Shown here: piece after piece, positions 45,539 through 53,966 of the stretch
How positions within the stretch are numbered: the first letter of the stretch is position 1
Layout: every line of letters starts with the position of its first letter
Source: Candidatus Cryptobacteroides onthequi
GTDB lineage: Bacteria > Bacteroidota > Bacteroidia > Bacteroidales > UBA932
Direction of reading: 5' to 3'
Length of the DNA: 64,000 nt
NCBI GenBank assembly: GCA_018066125.1
Contig: JAGHSA010000015.1
Span: 1 to 64,000 of the forward strand
Position numbers and translations under genes: made by a program
The notes under the pieces: model-generated
What the model was told of the DNA's origin: nothing
The model's database searches: none
What the model saw: only the letters and a program-made list of their open reading frames with translations

Positions 45539-46321
45539 ATGGAAGTAAGAGCAAAGAAAGCGCTTGGTCAGCATTTCCTCACAGACCAGTCAATCGCAAA
45601 GGCTATCGTTGATGCCCTGGAGCACGACTCCGAGGTCAGAGATGTCCTGGAGATAGGTCCGGGAATGGGAGTGCTCACCCAGTATCTCATCCAGAGGGAT
45701 GACATCGACCCGCGCATGGTGGAGATCGACACAGAGTCTGTCGAATACCTCCTGACTCATCTCCCTGGCATGCAGGGCAAGCTCATGGAAGCCGATTTTC
45801 TGCGCATCGACCTCAAGCGCATCTTCCCCGGACAGTTCCGCATCATAGGCAACTTCCCTTACAACATCTCCTCGCAGATCTTCTTCAAGGTGCTTGACCA
45901 CAAAAACGATGTGCCGGAGGTGGTGTGCATGATCCAGAAAGAGGTGGCCGACCGCATTGCGGAAAAGCCGGGAAGCAAAGTCTACGGCATCCTCTCAGTG
46001 CTCCTCCAGGCCTGGTACGACATTGAATACCTCATCTCAGTAGGCCAGGGTGCCTTTGCCCCGCCTCCAAAGGTCAAGTCCGCAGTCATCCGCCTGCGCC
46101 GCAACTCCCGCACCGACCTCGGTTGCGACGAAGCTCTCTTCAAGCAGGTGGTCAAGACCGCTTTCAACCAGCGCCGCAAGACTCTGCGCAATGCCCTCAA
46201 GCCGCTCATCACAGAAGAGATGGTGGCCGCAGGAGTGACAGCAGATCCTGTCTTTGACCTCCGCGCAGAGCGCCTCAGCGTCGAGGACTTCGTCCGTCTC
46301 ACCCTTCTTTTCCAGAAGTAG
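45539..46321 (+). CDS. rsmA: 16S rRNA dimethyltransferase RsmA (KsgA)
   Basis: 260 residues, start MEVRAKKALGQHFLTDQSIAK. SAM-binding LEIGPGMGVLTQYL (about 39-52) and the catalytic NFPYN (about 105-109) are intact. It dimethylates two adjacent adenines in helix 45 of 16S rRNA and acts as a late 30S checkpoint; loss gives kasugamycin resistance. An in-frame ATG 11 codons upstream was rejected because homologues start at the RAKKxLGQHFL motif. Confidence 0.96.
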   Translation: MEVRAKKALGQHFLTDQSIAKAIVDALEHDSEVRDVLEIGPGMGVLTQYLIQRDDIDPRMVEIDTESVEYLLTHLPGMQGKLMEADFLRIDLKRIFPGQFRIIGNFPYNISSQIFFKVLDHKNDVPEVVCMIQKEVADRIAEKPGSKVYGILSVLLQAWYDIEYLISVGQGAFAPPPKVKSAVIRLRRNSRTDLGCDEALFKQVVKTAFNQRRKTLRNALKPLITEEMVAAGVTADPVFDLRAERLSVEDFVRLTLLFQK

Positions 46322-47151
46322 GCCAGACCACATAGCCGGCCTCAGAGACCAGCCGGCCTACACGGGGGGCCGCTGAAATCGAATACTGCTGAACAATAAT
46401 CACGTGAATTGCGCCCCAGCTGCAGCTGCGGGAATGCCCCTTTGCGGGCGGAGAAGAGCTCCGCAACGCCCGCCGCAGGGGCAAACCCTCCACTGCTTTT
46501 GGGCGGCATGGCTCTATTTATGGCCATAGCTGCGACTTGTTGAAAATGACATCAGACACGACGTCATAGCCCATTTGAAGGACTTGCCAGCCATGATGAA
46601 AGGCCAGTATTGCAGCAACAATGTCATTCCTAATCTGACTGTCTGCACGTCTTATTATGCTGCCTTCACGGCATGACGAAAGAGCCGGAGACGGGAAGTC
46701 ACGCGGCGTCTTGGGGCTGCGGCAGTGCAGACGGCGGTGCCACCACTCCCGTTGCCGCACTTGCGATCGAAGATGAAAATCACCTGCATCATGGAACGTC
46801 ATTCTGGGGCCTGTATTGCCTCTGAATGGTGCAGGTGCCCTCGGAACTAGGGGACCTGCACCACAGACCTGCCTCTCAGGCTACTGGAAGGCACATCATT
46901 GGTGCAAGTGATTTTCGAGTGACGCTGAAAAAGTGTATTCCCGCCTCAGCTCTGTCCATGCCGTCCTTTTCCGCAGCTGCGGGATTGCGAAGACCTGGAA
47001 GCAGATCTTCTGGGCCGATCCACAGCCACGAAGATCCGGTGGACAATCAGATGCGGAAGTCCGTCGAGGAGTCAGACCCGAAGGGAGAACTCCGAGACAT
47101 TGCCTGGAGCATCTGCTTTGTCCAACGGTCGGAGCGGCGACCCTCGATATC
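46322..47151. other. 830-base stretch without a recognisable gene
   Basis: Between the stops of rsmA (plus) and an NSS transporter (minus) no open frame gives a recognisable protein; frames of up to about 160 codons here are out-of-frame or overlap the transporter. What it does hold: TAGGCC and AGCCGGCCT repeats right after rsmA; a GC-rich foldback at about 46435-46483 (TGCCCC...GGGGCA with an inner GCGGAG/CTCCGC hairpin); and the nested inverted-repeat element at 46775-46916. One minus-strand frame near 46518-46670 reads somewhat protein-like and could be a decayed gene. Confidence 0.7.
46775..46916. repeat. 142-bp nested inverted-repeat element
   Basis: Ends: GAAAATCACCTGCATCA (46775-46791) and, reversed at 46900-46916, GAAAATCACTTGCACCA, matching at 15 of 17 bases. 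Inside, TGGTGCAGGT (46827-46836) and ACCTGCACCA (46854-46863) are a perfect inverted pair around a 17-base loop. All four share the core CACCTGCACCA in alternating orientation. It could be a small mobile element remnant without transposase, a structured RNA or a protein-binding array. No clear target-site duplication was seen. Confidence 0.65.
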
Positions 47152-48522
47152 CTAGAGAATCAGGTTCGTCACGAAGATGGTGACGATCACGACAGGGGCG
47201 ATATATCTGATGAAGAAATAGACTACGCCGAAGATGCGTCCGTTGCCACGGAGCGTACCTCCGTTGGTGAACTCATCATACACGCTCTCCCTATCCATCT
47301 TCCATCCCACAAACAGCACAAACAGCAGACTGCCGAAAGTCATGAGGAAGTCGGAAGTCATATGGTCGCAGAAGTCGAAGACAGTGCTTCCGAGGATATG
47401 GAAATCACTGATAGGGCCGAATGACAGTGAGCAGAACACTCCGAGTATCCAGCACCCCACAAATATGATGGAGGTGGCCTTGAGTCTGGACATCTTCTTT
47501 TCGTCCACCAGATATGCGACTCCTGTCTCGAGCATAGACACAGACGAGGTCAGCGCTGCGAAGAGTATGGTCGTGAAGAAAAGAATCGCCACTATGTTGC
47601 TGAGCATCGGCGCGCTTGCTCCCATGGTAGAGAATATGAAAGGAAGTGTCTCAAAGATGAGACCCGGACCGGCACCCGGCTCGATACCGGCAGCGAAGAC
47701 GGCAGGCATGATGGCAAAGCCGGCAATGATGGCGAAGCCAAGGTCAAAGACAGCGGTGCAGAGACCGGTGGAGAGAAGGTTCTCGTCCCTCCTGAGGTAG
47801 GATGCGTATGTGAGGATGCATCCGACTCCAAGAGAAAGGGAGAAGAAGGACTGTCCCATCGCTGAGAGCATTGCGGATGATGTGAGTTTCGAGAAATCCG
47901 GCTTGATCATGTACTCTATGCCGGCAGCCGCACCCGGAAGAGTGAGCGAGTACACCATGATGAGCACGACGAGCACGAACAGCACCGGAGTGGTGATCTT
48001 AGTGAACTTTTCTATTCCCTTCTGGACTCCGGCCATGACGATGACCGCATTGAGGGCAAGGAAGACGGTATGGAGAATGAGAGGCTTGCGTACGGAGGTG
48101 ATGAACGCTCCGAAAATGGCACTATGTCCCTCACGGCTCACCGCCGGATCCGTGAAGGCAAAGCCCAGCGACTTGAAGAGGTACTCTATCGACCATCCGC
48201 CCACAACACTGTAGAATGAAAGGATGATGAGTGGGGTGAACACGGTCAGGAAACCCATCCACTTCCATCTGGTGCCCGGAGACAGCTTTTCCATGGCACC
48301 GAAGGTGCTGAGCTGTGTCCTCTTGCCGATGATCGATTCCGCAAGGAAGATAGGTATGCAGAGCATCACTGCTGAAAGGAGGTACACGATGATGAACGCT
48401 GCGCCTCCATTCTGGCCCACCATGTAAGGGAACCGCCATATGTTGCCGAGACCGATGGCCGAACCGGCCATGGCCATGATTGCAGTGAACCTGCTGCCGA
48501 AATTGCCTCTCTGAGCTGCCAT
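47152..48522 (-). CDS. NSS-family sodium-dependent transporter, copy 1
   Basis: 456 residues with about eleven transmembrane helices. The first has the family signature GSAIGLGNIWRFPYMVG, whose unwound stretch binds sodium and substrate in LeuT-type transporters. Family members take up amino acids or related amines with sodium; the substrate here cannot be told. It lies three bases behind a paralogue and is last in the operon. Confidence 0.9.
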   Translation of the reverse strand: MAAQRGNFGSRFTAIMAMAGSAIGLGNIWRFPYMVGQNGGAAFIIVYLLSAVMLCIPIFLAESIIGKRTQLSTFGAMEKLSPGTRWKWMGFLTVFTPLIILSFYSVVGGWSIEYLFKSLGFAFTDPAVSREGHSAIFGAFITSVRKPLILHTVFLALNAVIVMAGVQKGIEKFTKITTPVLFVLVVLIMVYSLTLPGAAAGIEYMIKPDFSKLTSSAMLSAMGQSFFSLSLGVGCILTYASYLRRDENLLSTGLCTAVFDLGFAIIAGFAIMPAVFAAGIEPGAGPGLIFETLPFIFSTMGASAPMLSNIVAILFFTTILFAALTSSVSMLETGVAYLVDEKKMSRLKATSIIFVGCWILGVFCSLSFGPISDFHILGSTVFDFCDHMTSDFLMTFGSLLFVLFVGWKMDRESVYDEFTNGGTLRGNGRIFGVVYFFIRYIAPVVIVTIFVTNLIL

Positions 48523-48525
48523 GGG

Positions 48526-49893
48526 CTAATAGATGAAATTTGTGATGAAAATGAGCGTGAGAGCCACCGGAGCCACCCACTTGATAAGGAAGTAAAGGAG
48601 GTTGAAGAGCTTCACATTGACCTTGAATGCGCCGGAGTTGGTGACCTCATCCCACACATCCTCTTTCTTCATGACGAAACCGACGAAGACCACCACGGCA
48701 AACGCCGCGAGGAGGAGAAGGATATTGGATGCAAACCAGTCAAACAGATCGAAGATGCACTTGCCGCCGACCGTCAGCGAACTCAGCGGGCCGAAAGAGA
48801 GCGAACAGAGCACTCCGGCCAGGCCGCAGAGCATGAAGATGATGAGACTGCCTACAGGACGCCTGATACTGTACCTGTCCCACAGATAGGCCACGCCTAC
48901 CTCAACGAGAGATATGCATGAGGTCATGGCTGCCACCACAATGGTGAGGAAGAAGAGCACAGACACCACGGTGCTGACCAGCGGAAGCTGCATTCCCATT
49001 TTGGTAAAGATGAACGGTATGCTCTGGAAAATGAGTCCCGGACCCGCACCCGGCTCTATGCCGGCAGCGAAGACAGCCGGCATGATGGCAAAGCCCGCAA
49101 GTATCGCAAACAACAGGTCAGACACTGCCGTACCGGCACTCGATGCGAGGATGTTTTCCTTACTGCTCACATAAGAACCGTAGGTGATGATGCATCCCAT
49201 GCCCAGAGAGAGAGAGTAGAAACTCTGCCCGAGAGCATACGCAAAGGTTCTCGGCGTGAGCTGGCTGAAATCCGGCTTGAGCAGATAGTTCACGCCGACA
49301 GATGCACCTGGAAGAGTGACAGAATATACAAGTATCACAAGCACCAGCACGAAGAGCATCGGTATGGTGAGCTTGCTGAATTTCTCGATACCGGACTTCA
49401 CTCCGCCGGCCACTACCATGCAGCAGGCCGCGAGGAAGAGCATATGGAAGACGAGAGGCGTCCAAGACGAGGATATGAAGGTCCCGAACATGCCTGTGAC
49501 CTCATCCGGTGACTGAGACAGGAATGACAGCGAGCAGGCTTTGATCAGGTAGTTCACCGACCATCCTCCTATGACGCTGTAGTACGAAGCGATCATCAGA
49601 GGGATGAAAACGGTAAGCAGGCCCATCGCCTTCCAGATCCACTTACCCGGGGACAGACGGCCGAGCGCGCCATATGCGCTCGTACGGCTGCGGCGTCCGA
49701 CTGACACCTCGGCGACAAAGACCGGCATGGAGATGAGCAGCGTGGAAACGATATATATGAGCACAAAGGCAGCGCCGCCATGCTCTCCGACAATATATGG
49801 GAACCGCCATATGTTCCCGAGGCCGATAGCCGATCCGGCCATCGCGAAGATGACAGCCATGCGGCTGCCGAATTTCTCTCTTTTCTTTTCCAT
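48526..49893 (-). CDS. NSS-family sodium-dependent transporter, copy 2
   Basis: 455 residues, same architecture and signature (GSAIGLGNIWRFPYIVG). It is clearly related to copy 1 along its whole length (shared LPGA, IEPGAGPGLIF, FAIMPAVFAAG) but well diverged in the loops, so an old tandem duplication. It starts 29 bases past the folA stop. Confidence 0.9.
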   Translation of the reverse strand: MEKKREKFGSRMAVIFAMAGSAIGLGNIWRFPYIVGEHGGAAFVLIYIVSTLLISMPVFVAEVSVGRRSRTSAYGALGRLSPGKWIWKAMGLLTVFIPLMIASYYSVIGGWSVNYLIKACSLSFLSQSPDEVTGMFGTFISSSWTPLVFHMLFLAACCMVVAGGVKSGIEKFSKLTIPMLFVLVLVILVYSVTLPGASVGVNYLLKPDFSQLTPRTFAYALGQSFYSLSLGMGCIITYGSYVSSKENILASSAGTAVSDLLFAILAGFAIMPAVFAAGIEPGAGPGLIFQSIPFIFTKMGMQLPLVSTVVSVLFFLTIVVAAMTSCISLVEVGVAYLWDRYSIRRPVGSLIIFMLCGLAGVLCSLSFGPLSSLTVGGKCIFDLFDWFASNILLLLAAFAVVVFVGFVMKKEDVWDEVTNSGAFKVNVKLFNLLYFLIKWVAPVALTLIFITNFIY

Positions 49894-49922
49894 CTACTAA
49901 CTCAACCTGAAAATGACAACTC

Positions 49923-50411
49923 CTACTTCCTGCGGTAGGTCACAAACTCATACTCGTAGCCCGACTTCTCGTCGGTGACGGCTCCTGAACGCTCACATGC
50001 CTCCCACACCTGAGGGTCTATCTCCGGGAAGAAGGTGTCTGCCTCGAATGCAGCGTGAACCTCCGTGACATAAAGCACATCGGCATCCGCCATCGCCTCA
50101 CGGTATATCTGTCCGCCGCCCATCACAAAACATTTCGGGGCGTCTCCACAGGCGGCGTATGCCTCCTCGAGGGAATTCACTACCACAATGCCCTCCGGTG
50201 CATCCTTGAATGAACGGGAGAGGACGATATTTGTGCGCCCGGGAAGCGGGCGTCCTATCGAAAGGAAGGTCTTTCTGCCCATGATGACAGGCGACCCCAT
50301 GGTGAGGCGCTTGAACATCTTGAGATCCTCTGAAATGTGCCAGAGGAGGTTGTTGTCACGACCTATCGCCATGTTTGAGGCCACGGCTACCACTATGCAT
50401 TTCTCCATCAT
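49923..50411 (-). CDS. folA: Dihydrofolate reductase
   Basis: 162 residues. Motifs are [18 protein letters not shown] (about 6-23), [23 protein letters not shown] region and [13 protein letters not shown]. It reduces dihydrofolate to tetrahydrofolate with NADPH and is the trimethoprim target. The start overlaps the thyA stop as ATGA; a longer in-frame start 10 codons upstream is less likely. Pairing with thyA is the usual functional link, since ThyA regenerates dihydrofolate. Confidence 0.95.
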   Translation of the reverse strand: MMEKCIVVAVASNMAIGRDNNLLWHISEDLKMFKRLTMGSPVIMGRKTFLSIGRPLPGRTNIVLSRSFKDAPEGIVVVNSLEEAYAACGDAPKCFVMGGGQIYREAMADADVLYVTEVHAAFEADTFFPEIDPQVWEACERSGAVTDEKSGYEYEFVTYRRK

Positions 50412-51205
50412 ACTGCGACTGGTGCTTTGATTGCCGGCCATGGGTCATATCCCTCAAGCTCGAAATCCTCAACCTTGAATGAGAATATGTCCTTCACATC
50501 AGGGTTGATCTTCATGACAGGGAGCGCTCTCGGCTCGCGTGAGAGCTGAAGGTCCGCCTGCTCGAGATGGTTGAGGTACAGATGTGTGTCTCCAGTGGTA
50601 TGGATGAAGCTGCCCGGCTCCAGACCGCATACCTGCGCCATCATCATGGTGAGAAGCGCATATGACGCGATATTGAAAGGAACCCCGAGGAAGACATCTG
50701 CCGAACGCTGGTACAGCTGGCATGAGAGACGTCCCTCCGCCACATAGAACTGGAAGAGGCAGTGACACGGAGGAAGTCCCATCTGGTCGATCTGAGCCAC
50801 ATTCCATGCATTCACCAGGATGCGGCGGGAATCAGGATGGTTCTTGATGAGGTCCACAGCCTGTGCGATCTGATCGATGTGGCCGCCGCTGTAGTCATCC
50901 CATGCACGCCACTGGTGACCATACACCGGACCGAGCTCGCCTGTCTCATCATTGCCCCATGAGTCCCAGATATGGACATTCTTGGCCTGAAGAGTCTTTT
51001 TGTTGGTATCCCCGGAGAGGAACCACAGGAGCTCTTCGATGATGCCTCGGGTGAAAACCTTTTTGGTCGTAAGGATAGGGAAGCCCTTGCTGAGGTCATA
51101 GCGGCTCTGGGTGCCGAACACGCTCTTGGTGCCCACACCCGTGCGGTCGGTCTTGACCACTCCGTTGTCCCTTATTTCACGCAGGATGTCCAGATACTGT
51201 TTCAT
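50408..51205 (-). CDS. thyA: Thymidylate synthase
   Basis: 265 residues, E. coli-type length. The catalytic cysteine is in [12 protein letters not shown] (about 146), the folate and dUMP segments are [34 protein letters not shown] and [12 protein letters not shown]. It makes dTMP from dUMP using methylene-tetrahydrofolate. It overlaps both the upstream lipoprotein gene and folA by four bases. Confidence 0.97.
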   Translation of the reverse strand: MKQYLDILREIRDNGVVKTDRTGVGTKSVFGTQSRYDLSKGFPILTTKKVFTRGIIEELLWFLSGDTNKKTLQAKNVHIWDSWGNDETGELGPVYGHQWRAWDDYSGGHIDQIAQAVDLIKNHPDSRRILVNAWNVAQIDQMGLPPCHCLFQFYVAEGRLSCQLYQRSADVFLGVPFNIASYALLTMMMAQVCGLEPGSFIHTTGDTHLYLNHLEQADLQLSREPRALPVMKINPDVKDIFSFKVEDFELEGYDPWPAIKAPVAV

Positions 51206-52164
51206 ATGCTCATATTGTTTTGGAGGAAAGCCACGGCCCTCTGCGGAACCGCATCTTTCATGATCACATTCTTGTCTTTATCCAAAAGGTAGATGGAAGG
51301 GATGGCCCTTACCGAATAAATGCTGTCCGCGCGTATGATGCCCTCGGGATCGTAGCCGTTGATCCAATGCGCCGGCAGCTCGTCGCGCCCCTCCTTCCAC
51401 TTGTCGATCTCATCATCGATGTATATGCCCAGCACGGAAAGACGTCCGTCACTTATCAGCCGCATAACCGGTTCGCTGCTGAAAGGCGCGACCACCTCGC
51501 CGCAGGCATGGCATCCCGGATTGACGAAAATCAGCACGGTGAACTCGGACTTCACTCCGTAGAGAGTGCCCCGGACTCCGTCTGTGTCGATGAATGCAAA
51601 ATCCGCAGCCCCGGTGCCTCTGGCATTGAGAGAGCACATGCGTGCCTGATACTCATAGGTATCTTTCATGTCGGGCGACACATAAGGCGAAGCGGAGAGC
51701 CTGCGTGCAATTTCCGAGTACAGATCTTCATCCCTCATTTCGGAGTTCGGATCGTACAGGCAGTCGGAAAGCATGGATGTCATCTTGGAAAACAGCAGCG
51801 TATCACTGTCATGGCAGGCCTCAAGCCTGTCCATGAGCAGGTCTATGCTCTTGCGCGCGTTCTCAATAGGACAGCTTTCCAATATGGCGGCATATGAGAA
51901 TATCTGTTCCACGATGTCACCGACTCCGACTCCGGCCATATACAGAGAATCCGTCCTGTAAGTATTGTCCGTGGTGAGATACGCATCCCAGAAATGATCC
52001 AGGACATATTCCATCATCTCATCCTGCCCGGAATAGAGCGAAGGCACCTGGACCCTGGGAAATGCCCTCGTATCAGATGGTCCCTTCTGCGCACCTGAGC
52101 ACGCAGACAACAGCAACAGCCCCGCCAGAAGCAGGGCTGATGTCATTTTGGACCTGCTATTCAT
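51202..52164 (-). CDS. DUF5106/thioredoxin-like lipoprotein
   Basis: 320 residues. [22 protein letters not shown] is a lipoprotein signal. The helical N-terminal part (about 45-190, [14 protein letters not shown]) resembles DUF5106. The C-terminal part is thioredoxin-like with [16 protein letters not shown] (CHAC) and the cis-Pro region [13 protein letters not shown]. It is a probable periplasmic or outer-membrane-attached oxidoreductase. The start at 52164 overlaps the upstream gene by eight bases; 52146 is an alternative but leaves fewer positive charges. A much longer in-frame extension was rejected. Confidence 0.78.
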   Translation of the reverse strand: MNSRSKMTSALLLAGLLLLSACSGAQKGPSDTRAFPRVQVPSLYSGQDEMMEYVLDHFWDAYLTTDNTYRTDSLYMAGVGVGDIVEQIFSYAAILESCPIENARKSIDLLMDRLEACHDSDTLLFSKMTSMLSDCLYDPNSEMRDEDLYSEIARRLSASPYVSPDMKDTYEYQARMCSLNARGTGAADFAFIDTDGVRGTLYGVKSEFTVLIFVNPGCHACGEVVAPFSSEPVMRLISDGRLSVLGIYIDDEIDKWKEGRDELPAHWINGYDPEGIIRADSIYSVRAIPSIYLLDKDKNVIMKDAVPQRAVAFLQNNMSI

Positions 52165-53878
52165 TCTTTCCGTTAGGAATGAGTGCCTGTGAAATATTGA
52201 TGATGAAGTCTCCGACTTTCTCGAGTTCAGACACGATATCCATGTAGAATGATCCTGCCTGATAGTTGTACTTGGCCTTCTCGAGGTTGACGATATGCTC
52301 CTCCCTGAGGGCATTTCTGTAAGAATTGATCCTGTTCTCGGCATCACGTGCATTGGAGATGTCCCTGAGATCGTCATTCCTGAGATTGTCTATCATGACA
52401 TTGAATGCCGCCTCTACCAGATTGACCATGCGGTTGAGCTTGCCGAGCTGATTCTCATCGAAAGTCTGCTCATGCACTTTGAGACGGGTGATCATACGGC
52501 TGATAGCCTCACCAGAGTCACCGAGGCTTTCCATCTCACCGATGATCTTATACATGCGCTTGATGCGCTCCGCCGCAGTGCCGCTGATTTCCCCGCGTGA
52601 GACTTCGTTGAGGTATGAGGCAATCTCGAACTCGATGTTGTCAGTTATCTCCTCATGCTTTACAAGCTGATCGATAAATTCATTGCATTTCTCGGAATCC
52701 TTCTCATTGATGGCACTCTTGACATAGCCGAATCCTGTACGGCATATCTCTCCGAAATTGACGATTTCCTTGCTGGCCTCATTGAGAGAGAGCTCTGCTG
52801 TATTGAGAAGGCCGCCGCCGATATATCTGAGTTTGAAAACCTCTGATGAATCCTTTGGCGAAGGGACGAGGATCTTGACGATCTTTTCAATGAGAGGAAT
52901 GAACCAGATGAGGATGAGGGTGTTGATGATGTTGAAGAGAGTATGCAGGGTAGCCACACAGTATGGAAGAGTGGCAGCGAGAGCTTCCGGATTGGAGTTG
53001 AAGTCTGCAGTGATCGGGTTCGCAAATCCGAGAGCCTCCACGATGATTCCGATCAGACGGAGGAATGGATTGAAGAGGCAGAGCACCCATGTCACGCCGA
53101 AGAGGTTGAAGAGCATATGGGCTCTTGCCGTTCTCTTTGCGGAAACATTGGCCACCGAAGCGGCGATGTTGGAAGTGATGGTGGTTCCGATATTCTCACC
53201 GAGCACCATCGCTGCTGCTATCGTGAACGGGATCACGCCAGCAGAGACGAGAAGCATGGTGAGGGACATGGTCGCCGCAGAGGACTGAAGGCAAAGAGTC
53301 ATGACTGCTCCAATGACCATGAAAAGCACTACTGACAGCATGCCGTAGCTGGTCAGAGGCTTCAGGAATTCCTGGACTCCACCGCTGGCAAGCAGAGGGT
53401 AGGCAGTATCCTTGAGTGTGCTGAGGCCGAGGAAGAGGAGGCCGAAGCCCATGAGGAACTCACCGAAGTTCTTCTGCTTGGGTTTCTTGCTTGAAAGGAA
53501 GATGAACGCGAAGAACATGAGCGGAATCGCGATGGCACCGAGGCTGAACGACCCGTCAAATGAGAGAGCGAATATCCAGGCTGTCACAGTGGTGCCGATG
53601 TTGGCACCCATGATCACGCCGATGGCATTTGCAAGCGCCAGGAGACCTGCGTTCACAAAGCTCACCAGCATGAGCGTCGTGGCTGTTGAAGACTGGACGA
53701 GAGCTGTTACGACAATACCCGTGAGGACGCATTTGAATTTGCTTGACGTCATCTGGGCGAGGAATGACCGGAGAGAATTTCCGGCCAGTTTCTGGAGTCC
53801 TCCACTCATCAGGGACATTCCGTAAAGGAACATACCCAGGCATCCGAGCATCTTGAGGACTGCGAATACTGTACTCAT
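52157..53878 (-). CDS. Na/Pi cotransporter family protein with PhoU-like tail
   Basis: 573 residues. Eight or so membrane segments carry two inverted Na/Pi repeats, each with a QSS motif: ALVQSSTATTLM (about 60) and CLQSSAATMSLTM (about 200). A cytoplasmic helical PhoU-like region covers about 345-565. It is thought to move phosphate with sodium, in or out. It heads the six-gene minus-strand run down to 47152. Confidence 0.9.
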   Translation of the reverse strand: MSTVFAVLKMLGCLGMFLYGMSLMSGGLQKLAGNSLRSFLAQMTSSKFKCVLTGIVVTALVQSSTATTLMLVSFVNAGLLALANAIGVIMGANIGTTVTAWIFALSFDGSFSLGAIAIPLMFFAFIFLSSKKPKQKNFGEFLMGFGLLFLGLSTLKDTAYPLLASGGVQEFLKPLTSYGMLSVVLFMVIGAVMTLCLQSSAATMSLTMLLVSAGVIPFTIAAAMVLGENIGTTITSNIAASVANVSAKRTARAHMLFNLFGVTWVLCLFNPFLRLIGIIVEALGFANPITADFNSNPEALAATLPYCVATLHTLFNIINTLILIWFIPLIEKIVKILVPSPKDSSEVFKLRYIGGGLLNTAELSLNEASKEIVNFGEICRTGFGYVKSAINEKDSEKCNEFIDQLVKHEEITDNIEFEIASYLNEVSRGEISGTAAERIKRMYKIIGEMESLGDSGEAISRMITRLKVHEQTFDENQLGKLNRMVNLVEAAFNVMIDNLRNDDLRDISNARDAENRINSYRNALREEHIVNLEKAKYNYQAGSFYMDIVSELEKVGDFIINISQALIPNGKNE

Positions 53879-53916
53879 GCAGTGTAGAGATTAAAAAATG
53901 ACTTCCTAAATTCAGT

Positions 53917-53924
53917 CAAAGTTA
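53917..53924 (-). promoter_or_regulatory. -7 box of the Na/Pi cotransporter operon
   Basis: TAACTTTG on the minus strand, 38 bases before the start. No -33 match. Confidence 0.45.
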
Positions 53925-53935
53925 AGAAAAATAAT

Positions 53936-53943
53936 TAGATTTG
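53936..53943 (+). promoter_or_regulatory. -7 box of the HExxH outer-membrane protein gene
   Basis: TAGATTTG on the plus strand, 23 bases before the ATG at 53967, paired with the divergent box at 53917. Confidence 0.5.
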
Positions 53944-53966
53944 CTTTAAGGTAAAACGACGCTGAA

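Noticed and set aside
46518..46802. A 94-codon minus-strand frame in the gene desert
   Set aside because: No recognisable family and no promoter or ribosome site; kept only as a possible decayed gene in the gap entry.
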